The notes beneath the pieces were generated by a model. It had not been told where the DNA came from and ran no database searches. It worked only from the letters and a program-made list of their open reading frames with translations. A stretch of 42,796 nt of DNA from an uncultured Clostridia bacterium (GTDB taxonomy: Bacteria; Bacillota; Clostridia; TANB77; CAG-508). Position 1 is the stretch's first letter. Each line of letters starts with the position of its first letter. A program made the translations under genes and the position numbers. Shown piece after piece: positions 8,140-14,903 of this stretch. The stretch lies in contig CALXET010000003.1 in assembly GCA_944387405.1 (NCBI GenBank), positions 100,962-143,757 on the forward strand. The letters run 5' to 3'.

Positions 8140-8168
8140 ATTTTATCATATTTTAAAGCATTTTTCAA
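8140..8168 (-). promoter_or_regulatory. Promoter of orphan A
   Basis: TTGAAA (8163-8168), 17-bp spacer, TAAAAT (8140-8145) on the minus strand; divergent from the rplM promoter, 27 bp away. The 8027-8337 gap is filled by these two promoters and the two leaders. Confidence 0.75.
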
Positions 8169-8195
8169 ATCTTTCTAATTTTGTATTAATTTTGC

Positions 8196-8224
8196 TTGAC
8201 TTTTTATGAAATTTGTATTAGAAT
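8196..8224 (+). promoter_or_regulatory. Promoter of the rplM-rpsI operon
   Basis: TTGACT (8196-8201), 17-bp spacer, TAGAAT (8219-8224), about 110 bp upstream of rplM. Confidence 0.8.
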
Positions 8225-8250
8225 AGTTACGCATTGTATTTAAAATATGT

Positions 8251-8289
8251 ATTTATAAGTTACTTCTCCCCGGTAGTAGTCTTATAAAT
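8251..8289 (+). promoter_or_regulatory. Ribosomal-protein leader hairpin before rplM (L13-leader-like)
   Basis: ATTTATAAG (8251-8259) pairs perfectly with CTTATAAAT (8281-8289), enclosing a 21-nt loop with TTCTCCCCGGTAG. Position and shape fit the L13 leader known upstream of rplM-rpsI in Bacillota, a presumed autoregulatory site; the assignment is by context and not by a covariance search. Confidence 0.6.
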
Positions 8290-8337
8290 TATATATAGAT
8301 TAAAAATAAAATTTATGAATGGAGGGTATTTATTACC

Positions 8338-8775
8338 ATGAATAACACTACATATAGCGCTAAAAAAAGCGAAATTGAAAGCAAATGGTATATAATTGAT
8401 GCAGCAAATAAACCTTTAGGTAGAGTTGCTACTGAAGCTGCTAAATTATTAAGAGGAAAACACAAACCAACTTATACACCAAATATTGATACAGGTGATC
8501 ACGTAATTATATTAAATTGTAAAGATGCAATCTTAACAGGAAAGAAATTAGATCAAAAAGTTTATAGACATCATTCAGGATACATCGGAGGAATGCATGA
8601 AACATCAGCTAGAGTAATGATGGAAAAATCTCCTGAAAAAGCAATGATGCTTGCTATAAAAGGTATGCTTCCTCATACAAAATTAGGAAGACAAATGGTT
8701 AAAAAATTAAGAGTTTATGCAGGTAGCGAACATGAAAATATCGCTCAAAAACCAGAAGTATGGGAGGTAAAGTAA
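8338..8775 (+). CDS. rplM: 50S ribosomal protein L13
   Basis: A 145-residue protein with [28 protein letters not shown] near the N-terminus, [33 protein letters not shown] in the middle and [27 protein letters not shown] near the end, all L13 hallmarks. GGAGG lies unusually far (12 nt) before the ATG; the next in-frame candidate nearer to it would be ATT at 8332. It is 1 bp from rpsI, the standard pair. Confidence 0.97.
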   Translation: MNNTTYSAKKSEIESKWYIIDAANKPLGRVATEAAKLLRGKHKPTYTPNIDTGDHVIILNCKDAILTGKKLDQKVYRHHSGYIGGMHETSARVMMEKSPEKAMMLAIKGMLPHTKLGRQMVKKLRVYAGSEHENIAQKPEVWEVK

Positions 8776-8776
8776 T

Positions 8777-9181
8777 ATGGCAAAGAAATCAGAAAAAATA
8801 GTTTTTGCTGGAACAGGTAGAAGAAAAAAATCAATAGCTAGAGTAAGACTTACAGAAGGAAACGGAACAATTATTGTAAACGGTTCTCCTCTAGATGAAT
8901 ACTTCGGAACAGAAATATTAAAAGTTATCGTAAAACAACCTTTAACAGCAACAAATACAGTTTCAAAATATGATGTAATTTGTAAAGTTCAAGGTGGAGG
9001 TTATACAGGTCAAGCAGGTGCTATAAGACATGGTATAGCTAGAGCTTTAGTTGAAGCAAATTCTGAATACAGACCAATATTAAAATCAAACGGATTCTTA
9101 ACAAGAGATCCTCGTATGAAAGAAAGAAAGAAATATGGTCTTAAGAAAGCTAGAAAAGCTCCACAATTCTCTAAGAGATAA
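8777..9181 (+). CDS. rpsI: 30S ribosomal protein S9
   Basis: A 134-residue protein with [21 protein letters not shown] at the N-terminus, [21 protein letters not shown] in the core and the basic C-terminal tail ([20 protein letters not shown]), whose last residues reach the P-site tRNA in known ribosomes. The start follows rplM by 1 bp with GGGAGG inside the end of rplM. Confidence 0.98.
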   Translation: MAKKSEKIVFAGTGRRKKSIARVRLTEGNGTIIVNGSPLDEYFGTEILKVIVKQPLTATNTVSKYDVICKVQGGGYTGQAGAIRHGIARALVEANSEYRPILKSNGFLTRDPRMKERKKYGLKKARKAPQFSKR

Positions 9182-9200
9182 TATTTTAAAGCAATTATTA

Positions 9201-9233
9201 AAACTCAGAAGGTTAAATCTTCTGAGTTTTTTG
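9201..9233 (+). terminator. Terminator of rplM-rpsI
   Basis: An 11-bp stem AAACTCAGAAG/CTTCTGAGTTT with a 7-nt loop followed by T residues, 20 bp after rpsI. Confidence 0.9.
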
Positions 9234-9322
9234 TTTTTATATTTTTTATTTCTTATTTTCTATCTAATTTTTATTTTTTTATTTACTTTTGATAATTTCT
9301 TTATTTCTATAAAACAAGTTCA

Positions 9323-9344
9323 GCCAGGGAATCTCTCCCCTGGC
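9323..9344 (-). terminator. Hairpin downstream of the truncated B/C copy
   Basis: Stem GCCAGGG/CCCTGGC with an 8-nt loop about 27 bp past the remnant's stop. It lacks a good T-run on the minus strand, so it may be a decayed terminator. Confidence 0.45.
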
Positions 9345-9370
9345 CTACTATCAGTATTTAGTTTTCAATT

Positions 9371-9571
9371 CTACTTCTTCATCCACTCAATCTCATCTAG
9401 TCCAATTTCGCGGTATATTACTACAATAGGATCTTCGTACCCTCCTTTATACTCATTGATTGGAACAAAGCTTTCGCTTCTAGCATTTATTGCCATTTGC
9501 AATTCCTCGTCTGTAAGAATCGTCCTTGGCGCAATTTCAGAAAGAATCTCTTCTCTTGTTTTTGTATACCT
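9371..9571 (-). pseudogene. Truncated third copy of the B/C family (C-terminal 66 codons)
   Basis: Reading the minus strand gives an open stretch ending at TAG (9371-9373) that matches the last 66 residues of orphans B and C: EIAPRTILTDEELQMA, then VPINEYKGGYEDPIVVIYRE, then LDEIEWMKK, against EIAPRTTLNTDEL, VPITEYKGGYKDPIVLIERE and FDEIAWISEE in B. There is no ribosome-binding site or start codon. The family promoter (9578-9605) joins it almost directly, so the leader and the first five-sixths of the gene were deleted. It is the third unit of a tandem array and shows that the family is undergoing duplication and decay here. Confidence 0.85.
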
Positions 9572-9577
9572 TTGTAT

Positions 9578-9605
9578 TATACCATGAATTTACATAATGT
9601 CAATT
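9578..9605 (-). promoter_or_regulatory. Family promoter retained at the truncated copy
   Basis: TTGACA (9600-9605), 16-bp spacer, TATAAT (9578-9583) on the minus strand. The spacer ATTATGTAAATTCATGG resembles the spacers of the B and C promoters. Confidence 0.75.
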
Positions 9606-9625
9606 TTAAAAAACAATATATAAAA

Positions 9626-9657
9626 AGAGACCTCTTGGGCAAGCCCAAGCAGTCTCT
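9626..9657 (-). terminator. Terminator of orphan B
   Basis: Outer stem AGAGAC/GTCTCT and inner stem CTTGGGC/GCCCAAG with a small internal loop, then a T-run on the minus strand, 12 bp past the stop. Confidence 0.9.
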
Positions 9658-9669
9658 TCTTTGTCAGCA

Positions 9670-10866
9670 TCATTTGAATCTCTCCTCCGAAATCCACGCA
9701 ATCTCGTCGAAGTCTAGCTCTCTTTCAATCAGCACTATCGGATCTTTGTATCCGCCTTTATACTCTGTGATGGGAACAAGCGTCTTAGCATATTCTGCAT
9801 ACGCAATTTTTAACTCATCTGTGTTTAAAGTTGTTCTCGGAGCAATCTCGTCAAATAACCGCATTCTCGTTTCTTCGAACTTCGCAAAGTCAACAACATA
9901 TATGTCATTAGCATATTTAGGTGATATCGTTACAATGTATGAACCAAACCATGAATCTCCCATGTTGAAACGCACATGTTTGGGCATCAAATCAATATTG
10001 CCCTCACAATTCGGAGATGTCCAGATAAATCCTTCATCAGCTTTTTCTGGTAATTCCTCGCTTATTCTCAAATCTACAGGTACCAGCCTTCCTTTTCTCC
10101 CAAAATATGCATGCCGATTTTCTGGCTGAAGACTCTCCTTATCTTTCTTTCCCTCAGTGATTCGTTCACGGTCTATTGCATCACAAAGGCTGTATAACAG
10201 CTTCCATGGTCCGTTATACGGAATAAGCTCCTGCTCTACCTCTGCAACAGGCTCTTTTTCTGGAAAACTAAGGATGTAATCGAGAACATTCTTCTCTAAA
10301 TAATCTGCAAATCTCTGATATAAATCCTTAAGACTTATAATCCTAGGCTCATCACCTTCGGGATCATATTCCCTTCCCAAGTCATTATCAGGGATGAGAT
10401 TAAGAGATCTTACCTTTCCCGGTTTATCTCCTTCATACATCAGGTATCTTCTTGGCTCTCCATTGAGTTTCGAATTCACCTTCACACTATCGAAGAACCA
10501 CTCTTTTTCTTTTTCCCAGTCTTCTCCTACATACAGATAGTATCTAGGGCCTGACTCATCAGAAAAAACCTCAAGCTGTTCTCTAGGAATCCATATCTCA
10601 TGGATAGCAGCTGAATCATTCCATCTCTGACAGAGTTGTCCTTGACTTCTAGCAAAAAACATTTTGAAATCTTTTCCTTTTATTTCTGATACATACTTGA
10701 ACTTTTCCTCACCCGAACCGTATGTGCAAAACTCCACAGAGATTTCAGGAACTTCCCAGTTCCGCTTCTCTAAAGCTCTAACAATCTTCTCGCTCATCAG
10801 ATCGATAGGATAATACTGACGTGATCGTGGATACAGAAACCGTGGTTTAATTGTTAATACTGACAT
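9670..10866 (-). CDS. Orphan B: tandem family protein, unknown function
   Basis: A 398-residue soluble protein, no signal peptide or membrane helix, rich in Trp, Tyr and acidic residues. It shares roughly half its residues with orphan C along its whole length: MSVLT.KP.FLYP.SR, EKIV..LEKRNW.VP, TYGSGE, AAIHE.WIP, DDLGREY-type and EGDEPR.IS segments, NRHAYFGR, and EYKGGYK.P at the end. I recognise no family or catalytic motif. The start is the ATG 7 nt after AAGGAGG, not the ATG two codons earlier, which almost touches it. Codon use and GC are unlike the neighbours. Upstream lies the kissing-hairpin leader, downstream a strong terminator, so it is a self-contained cassette. Confidence 0.8.
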   Translation of the reverse strand: MSVLTIKPRFLYPRSRQYYPIDLMSEKIVRALEKRNWEVPEISVEFCTYGSGEEKFKYVSEIKGKDFKMFFARSQGQLCQRWNDSAAIHEIWIPREQLEVFSDESGPRYYLYVGEDWEKEKEWFFDSVKVNSKLNGEPRRYLMYEGDKPGKVRSLNLIPDNDLGREYDPEGDEPRIISLKDLYQRFADYLEKNVLDYILSFPEKEPVAEVEQELIPYNGPWKLLYSLCDAIDRERITEGKKDKESLQPENRHAYFGRKGRLVPVDLRISEELPEKADEGFIWTSPNCEGNIDLMPKHVRFNMGDSWFGSYIVTISPKYANDIYVVDFAKFEETRMRLFDEIAPRTTLNTDELKIAYAEYAKTLVPITEYKGGYKDPIVLIERELDFDEIAWISEERFK

Positions 10867-10870
10867 AATC

Positions 10871-10944
10871 ATTCCTCCTTAAATTGTTACGGAGGAATTG
10901 CACTCCCCCGTATTTTCTTTTTATTTACAGGTTGTGCAATAACC
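10871..10944 (-). promoter_or_regulatory. Kissing-loop leader RNA of orphan B
   Basis: Hairpin 1 (10930-10944) is GGUU/AACC with the 7-nt loop AUUGCAC. Hairpin 2 (10888-10912) has a 9-bp stem with one G-U pair and the 7-nt loop GUGCAAU, the exact reverse complement of loop 1. The 3' arm of hairpin 2 (AUUCCUCC, 10891-10898) is also a perfect 8-nt complement of the Shine-Dalgarno GGAGGAAU (10871-10878), so a competing hairpin could hide the ribosome-binding site. The same two hairpins occur before orphan C. Confidence 0.72.
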
Positions 10945-10957
10945 GATTATCTTATTA

Positions 10958-10986
10958 ATTATACCACAAATTTACATAATATTCAA
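10958..10986 (-). promoter_or_regulatory. Promoter of orphan B
   Basis: TTGAAT (10981-10986), 17-bp spacer, TATAAT (10958-10963) on the minus strand; hairpin 1 of the leader would begin within about 6 nt of the transcript's 5' end. Confidence 0.8.
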
Positions 10987-10998
10987 TTTGTTGCATAT

Positions 10999-11047
10999 AA
11001 AAAGGGCAAGCTCCCTGTGATAAAACTCACAAGAAGCTTGCCCTTTT
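10999..11047 (-). terminator. Terminator of orphan C
   Basis: Long stem AAAAAGGGCAAGCT/AGCTTGCCCTTTTT with a further TGTGA/TCACA pairing inside, ending in T residues, about 10 bp past the stop. Confidence 0.9.
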
Positions 11048-11057
11048 TCTCATATTA

Positions 11058-12248
11058 TCAGTTTCTTTTTACAACATCTTCAGAGATCCAATTTATCTCG
11101 TCAAAATCAAGTTCTCTGCATATCAGGACCAGAGGTTCTTTGTAGCCACCCTTGTATTCCGTTATAGGAATTAGAGTTTTTGCTCTTTCAGCATATGCCA
11201 AATTCAACTCCTCGTCGCTTAACGTATCTCTCGGTGCAATCTGCTCAAACAAGCTCATCCTCGTCTCATCGAAAAGAGCATTGTCCACAACATATACATC
11301 GTTTGCATACTTGAGGATGATGGATACAAGGAAGTCATCTCTTATAGACCCCATTGCATTTTTAATCTGCTTATTTAGGCAGCCATAGTTCATTGCTTCT
11401 GGATTCGTATCAGCCCATATAAATCCATCATAGGCTTTTTCCGAAAAGTTACAAGTATTCTGAACGCTCAATCCCACAAGCCTTCTACCTCTACCGAAAT
11501 ATGCATGACGATTCTCCGGTGTCAGCTTTTGAGGATCATTCATTCCCTGGGTGATGCGTTTTTTCTCGTCATAATCACACAGGCTAAAGATTTCCTTCCA
11601 TGGACCTTCATAATGAATCAGCTCTACTGCAGGTTCTTCCACAGCCTCCTCTTCTGGGAAACTTTCAATATACTGAAGTACGTTCTCTTCCAGATAGGTT
11701 TTAAAACGATTATACATCTCCGGTATACTGATTCTTCTGGGCTCATCCCCCTCAGGCTCATATTCGCGACCTAAGTCGTCGTCGTATATCAGTTCATTTA
11801 CAGTTCTTAAATCCCTTTTATATCTGATATACTTTCTCGGCTTTTTCCTTAACTTGGAATGTACCTTTATAGAATCCATAAACCAACTCTTGTCAAGATT
11901 CCAATCATCTCCCACATAGAGGAAATAAGTAGGTCCAGACCCATCGTCATAGACTGTTAGCTCCTCATTCGGAATCCACAACTCATGAATAGCAGCTGTG
12001 TTATTAAGTTTTGATGGTAAAGTTCCCTGAGGTCTACAGAAGTACAGCTTGAAATTTTCACCATGGACATATTCAACTCTCCGGTATTTTGCTTCTCCGG
12101 ATCCATATGTGTGAAAATCAACTGTTATTCCCGGAACACTCCAGTTTCGTTTCTCTAGCCCCTTTACGATTTTCTCTGTCACCTCATCAAACGGAAACAT
12201 CCGTGATTTTGGATACAGAAACTTTGGTTTTGTTGTAAGTACTGACAT
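11058..12248 (-). CDS. Orphan C: paralogue of orphan B, unknown function
   Basis: A 396-residue soluble protein, collinear paralogue of orphan B with about half the residues identical and no large insertions. Shared blocks include the MSVLTxKP opening, EKIVxxLEKRNW, TYGSGE, IHExWIP, SGPxYxLYVGxDW, PENRHAYFGR and the ITEYKGGYKxP end. The start is the ATG 9 nt after GGAGG. A longer frame reaches a GTG at 12285-12287, but that GTG lies in the loop of leader hairpin 2, and the corresponding stretch before B is not in frame, so it is non-coding. GC and codon use are foreign to the region. Function is unknown; tandem duplication with sequence divergence suggests diversifying or adaptive use. Confidence 0.8.
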   Translation of the reverse strand: MSVLTTKPKFLYPKSRMFPFDEVTEKIVKGLEKRNWSVPGITVDFHTYGSGEAKYRRVEYVHGENFKLYFCRPQGTLPSKLNNTAAIHELWIPNEELTVYDDGSGPTYFLYVGDDWNLDKSWFMDSIKVHSKLRKKPRKYIRYKRDLRTVNELIYDDDLGREYEPEGDEPRRISIPEMYNRFKTYLEENVLQYIESFPEEEAVEEPAVELIHYEGPWKEIFSLCDYDEKKRITQGMNDPQKLTPENRHAYFGRGRRLVGLSVQNTCNFSEKAYDGFIWADTNPEAMNYGCLNKQIKNAMGSIRDDFLVSIILKYANDVYVVDNALFDETRMSLFEQIAPRDTLSDEELNLAYAERAKTLIPITEYKGGYKEPLVLICRELDFDEINWISEDVVKRN

Positions 12249-12252
12249 ATCG

Positions 12253-12325
12253 TCATCCCTCCTTAAATTCTTACGGAGGAATTGCACTCCCCCGTATTTT
12301 ATTATTTACAGGTTGTGCAATAACC
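12253..12325 (-). promoter_or_regulatory. Kissing-loop leader RNA of orphan C
   Basis: Hairpin 1 (12311-12325) and hairpin 2 (12272-12296) are base-for-base identical to those before orphan B, with loops AUUGCAC and GUGCAAU. The linker differs (14 nt here, 17 nt in B). The hairpin-2 3' arm AUUCCUCC can pair with the Shine-Dalgarno region GGAGGGAU through one G-U pair. Confidence 0.72.
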
Positions 12326-12338
12326 AAATATCTTTTGT

Positions 12339-12367
12339 ATTATATCATAGATTTACATAATATTCAA
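12339..12367 (-). promoter_or_regulatory. Promoter of orphan C
   Basis: TTGAAT (12362-12367), 17-bp spacer, TATAAT (12339-12344) on the minus strand. Confidence 0.8.
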
Positions 12368-12472
12368 ACTTCATTTTATTAATTCATCTCATATTATATA
12401 AAATAAATATCATCTTAAAAGAAATATAAAATTTGTAGCTTTCTAAAGTTTTTTTAGATTCATAGAAAATAA

Positions 12473-12494
12473 AAGAGGAGCGCACTACTCCTCT
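12473..12494 (-). terminator. Terminator of orphan D
   Basis: Stem AGAGGAG/CTCCTCT with loop TAGTGCG followed by TTTTATTTT on the minus strand. A second stem-loop (GTATC/GATAC) lies between it and the stop codon. Confidence 0.8.
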
Positions 12495-12525
12495 ACATTT
12501 AGTGGTATCGCACGCTCCAATGATA

Positions 12526-12867
12526 CTAGTCCATGATGAAGATTTTTTTGAGACTATATTTCAAGTTTCCGTACAGGAACTTATATAAAACCTCATCTTC
12601 ATCAATATTCTCTGCAAAAAGCACATTGAAGGGTTCGCTCTTCCCTGTCTGTGGAACTATAAAGACCGCAGCTGCAACTTTGTAGCCTTGATTTCTGATA
12701 ATTGGTGCAACCATATCGACTGTTGCATAAGCTTCTGTCTCAGAGATATGGTCCTTGACGCCCACAATGTATTTAGGCTTTATGCCCCTTCTCTTTGTTG
12801 CTTCTTTCAGAAAATTCCGAAACTCTTCTGATGAATTAAACTGTCTGTAACTTTCTTCTAATATCAT
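12526..12867 (-). CDS. Orphan D: small soluble protein, unknown function
   Basis: A 113-residue protein with an alpha/beta pattern: helical N-terminus (ESYRQFNSSEEFRNFLKEATK), strand PKYIVGVKD, helix, strand YKVAAAVFIVPQ, and a C-terminal FLYGNLKYSLKKIFIMD. No signal peptide, membrane helix or known motif. AGGAGG lies 7 nt before the ATG. It has higher GC than its surroundings and sits alone with its own promoter, hairpin leader and terminator, next to the B/C array and in the same orientation. It does not resemble B or C in sequence. Function unknown. Confidence 0.72.
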   Translation of the reverse strand: MILEESYRQFNSSEEFRNFLKEATKRRGIKPKYIVGVKDHISETEAYATVDMVAPIIRNQGYKVAAAVFIVPQTGKSEPFNVLFAENIDEDEVLYKFLYGNLKYSLKKIFIMD

Positions 12868-12905
12868 TTCTTTTCCTCCTACAAAAAATTTTTTTATAGA
12901 GTTAC

Positions 12906-12941
12906 ATAAGCTAAATGCTATAAAAAAAATAGCTAGCTTAT
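12906..12941 (-). promoter_or_regulatory. Leader hairpin of orphan D
   Basis: Outer stem ATAAGCTA/TAGCTTAT (8 bp) and inner stem GCTAT/ATAGC with a T-rich loop and a 3-nt bulge, placed right after the promoter. Confidence 0.55.
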
Positions 12942-12946
12942 CTTTT

Positions 12947-12975
12947 ATTATATCATATCTTTAAACTTTACTCAA
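12947..12975 (-). promoter_or_regulatory. Promoter of orphan D
   Basis: TTGAGT (12970-12975), 17-bp spacer, TATAAT (12947-12952) on the minus strand. Confidence 0.75.
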
Positions 12976-13050
12976 ATATTTCAAAATATATGTGTTTTTC
13001 TCTTTTTTTCTAATTTAATTTAACTCGATCTTTCTTTTACAAAAATCCTA

Positions 13051-13079
13051 TTTACTAATTACAAAAATGCTTATATAAT
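13051..13079 (+). promoter_or_regulatory. Promoter of the FAD-dependent dehydrogenase gene
   Basis: TTTACT (13051-13056), 17-bp spacer, TATAAT (13074-13079), 24 bp before the start codon. Confidence 0.65.
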
Positions 13080-13103
13080 TTTAATCTGGAGGGGGTATGA
13101 TTA

Positions 13104-14540
13104 ATGGAAAAATACGATTTAATCATAGTAGGAGCTGGTCCTAGTGGTGTTTTCACAGCATATGAACTAATAAAATTAGGATTGGCTAAGAAAAAGAAAA
13201 TTTTGTTAATTGATCAAGGAAAATGTGTAGAAAAAAGATTTTGTCCACTAGAAACTGCTGGAAAGTGTGTAAATTGCAAACCTTTCTGTAATATTACAAG
13301 TGGTTTTTCTGGAGCAGGAGCTTTTTCTGATGGTAAACTTACTCTATATAATCCTGATGACGAAACTATAGAAGTAGGTGGTGCTCTTCCAGATTATTTA
13401 GGAGTACCAAAAACAAAAGAATTAATGGATTATACTGATAATATTTATTTAGATTTTGGTGCTGATACTAAAATTGAAGGAACTCAATATAAAACTGAAA
13501 TAAATGAATTAAAGAAAAAAGCTAAAGAAAATGGTATAAATTTAATAAACTCTTATATTAGACATTTAGGAACTGAAAAAAGTCATGAACTATATGGTAA
13601 AATTGAAAAATACTTATTAGATAATAATATAGAAATTCTTTTTGAAACAACAGTAACAGATTTATATGTAGAAAATAATAAAGTTAAAGGTGTTTATTAT
13701 GTATCTTCTTCTAAACTAGATGAAGATCCTACATTAATATTATCTAATACAGTTGTAATTGGTGTTGGTAGAAAAGGTGCTAGCTGGCTTTCTGATATAT
13801 GTAAAAAACATAATATAGAAACAGAAGCAGGAACTGTTGATATTGGTGTAAGATACGAACTTCCAGATGAAGTAATGAAAAATGTTAATAAATATATGTA
13901 TGAAGGTAAATTTATAGCAAGACTTCCACCTTATAAAGATAAAGTCAGAACATTTTGTCAAAATCCTAGTGGATTTGTTTCAAATGAAGTTTATGATAAT
14001 TCACTTACACTTGTAAATGGTCATTCATACAAAAACAGAAAAAGTACTAATACAAATTTAGCTATACTTGTATCTCATCATTTTGAAACACCTTTTAATG
14101 AACCTATTAAATATGGTATAAATATTGGAGAAAATACTAATCAACTTGCTAATGGTTGTGTATTAGTTCAACGTCTTGGTGATATATTTGCTGGAAAAAG
14201 GACGTGGCCAAAAGAACTTGAAAAAAATAGTGTTGTACCTACTTTAAAAACAGCCGAAGCTGGAGATATAACTTTTGCAATTGGATATAGAACTATGACA
14301 GATATATTAGAATTTATAAAAGCACTAGATAAAGTTATTCCAGGATTTGCTCATCCAGATAATTTATTATATGCGGCCGAAATTAAATTCTATTCTAATC
14401 AAGTAAAAATTGATAATAATTTTAAAACTAGTGTAAATGGATTATATTCTATAGGCGATGGCGGTGGTCTTACTCGTGGATTAATTATGGCTTCATGCAG
14501 TGGTGTTCAACTTGCAAGAAATCTAAAAGATATAATATAA
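13104..14540 (+). CDS. FAD-dependent dehydrogenase-like flavoprotein
   Basis: A 478-residue protein with an FAD-binding Rossmann start (DLIIVGAGPSGVFTAYEL, residues 5-22) followed by a Cys-rich stretch (CVEKRFCPLETAGKCVNCKPFC, about 42-63) and SGFSGAGAFSDGKLTLY, typical of the uncharacterised flavoprotein family annotated as FAD-dependent dehydrogenases. The second FAD motif is near the C-terminus (GLYSIGDGGGLTRGLIMASCSG). The substrate is unknown. GGAGGGGG precedes the ATG. It is transcribed alone, with its own promoter and terminator, in native AT-rich codon use. Confidence 0.85.
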   Translation: MEKYDLIIVGAGPSGVFTAYELIKLGLAKKKKILLIDQGKCVEKRFCPLETAGKCVNCKPFCNITSGFSGAGAFSDGKLTLYNPDDETIEVGGALPDYLGVPKTKELMDYTDNIYLDFGADTKIEGTQYKTEINELKKKAKENGINLINSYIRHLGTEKSHELYGKIEKYLLDNNIEILFETTVTDLYVENNKVKGVYYVSSSKLDEDPTLILSNTVVIGVGRKGASWLSDICKKHNIETEAGTVDIGVRYELPDEVMKNVNKYMYEGKFIARLPPYKDKVRTFCQNPSGFVSNEVYDNSLTLVNGHSYKNRKSTNTNLAILVSHHFETPFNEPIKYGINIGENTNQLANGCVLVQRLGDIFAGKRTWPKELEKNSVVPTLKTAEAGDITFAIGYRTMTDILEFIKALDKVIPGFAHPDNLLYAAEIKFYSNQVKIDNNFKTSVNGLYSIGDGGGLTRGLIMASCSGVQLARNLKDII

Positions 14541-14570
14541 ATTAAATTTATTTGTTTTAGCATAACTAAA

Positions 14571-14622
14571 GAAGAAAAAAACTGGGATGATTGAATTGTC
14601 TTTCATCCCAGTTTTTTCTTCT
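14571..14622. terminator. Bidirectional terminator
   Basis: A long stem (GAAGAAAAAAACTGGGATGA with TCATCCCAGTTTTTTCTTC, one mismatch in A/T run length) with T-runs on both strands. It ends the flavoprotein transcript on the plus strand and could end the putative RNA coming from 14849 on the minus strand. Confidence 0.85.
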
Positions 14623-14849
14623 TTCAGTTAAAATCTCTTTTTACTGTTTTGGCAATTTATATTAGTATAATCTACTTTAAAAAAGCCTATGTCATAAGTA
14701 TTTCAGCATGATTCTATATAGAATCCCGATTATAATGTATTGCTAATTCAAGTTTTAATTAAGAGGATTACCTTGAATTAAATATCGATAAGTAATGATA
14801 TAAACTGAAACCTTTTTTGACTAAATCCTCTTAATTTATAAGAAGTCAC
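14623..14849 (-). ncRNA. Candidate non-coding RNA with pseudoknot-capable fold
   Basis: A consensus promoter (14856-14884) reads into about 230 bp with no ORF. The transcript has a perfect 13-bp pairing AATTAAGAGGATT (14824-14836) with AATCCTCTTAATT (14757-14769). Inside its 54-nt loop, AATTCAAG (14772-14779) is a perfect 8-nt complement to CTTGAATT (14745-14752) outside it, so the two pairings form a pseudoknot or compete. A 16-nt palindrome GATTCTATATAGAATC (14710-14725) follows. It does not look like 6S, RNase P, SRP RNA or tmRNA to me. This also accounts for the 14541-14903 gap. Confidence 0.5.
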
Positions 14850-14855
14850 GTTTCT

Positions 14856-14884
14856 ATTTTACCATACATTAGTTCATTTGTCAA
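14856..14884 (-). promoter_or_regulatory. Promoter of the candidate ncRNA
   Basis: TTGACA (14879-14884), 17-bp spacer, TAAAAT (14856-14861) on the minus strand, directly after the yunB stop, with no gene downstream in that direction before the 14571-14622 terminator. Confidence 0.78.
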
Positions 14885-14903
14885 ATTATGTTAACTTTTA
14901 AAT

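Noticed and set aside
9135..10129. Plus-strand open frames over 9135-9587 and 9497-10129
   Set aside because: They lie antisense to the B/C remnant and orphan B, lack ribosome sites and family similarity, and run across the rpsI terminator.
12249..12287. Longer N-terminus of orphan C from GTG at 12287
   Set aside because: The extension covers the leader hairpin; the equivalent leader of B is not in frame, so the sequence is conserved as RNA, not as protein.
9300..12900. Prophage island
   Set aside because: No integrase, structural, terminase or lysis genes and no att duplication; the genes are separate units with their own promoters and terminators.
14623..14849. T-box or known riboswitch in the 14.6-14.9 kb tract
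   Set aside because: There is no T-box GGTGG bulge sequence, and no structural gene lies downstream on that strand.
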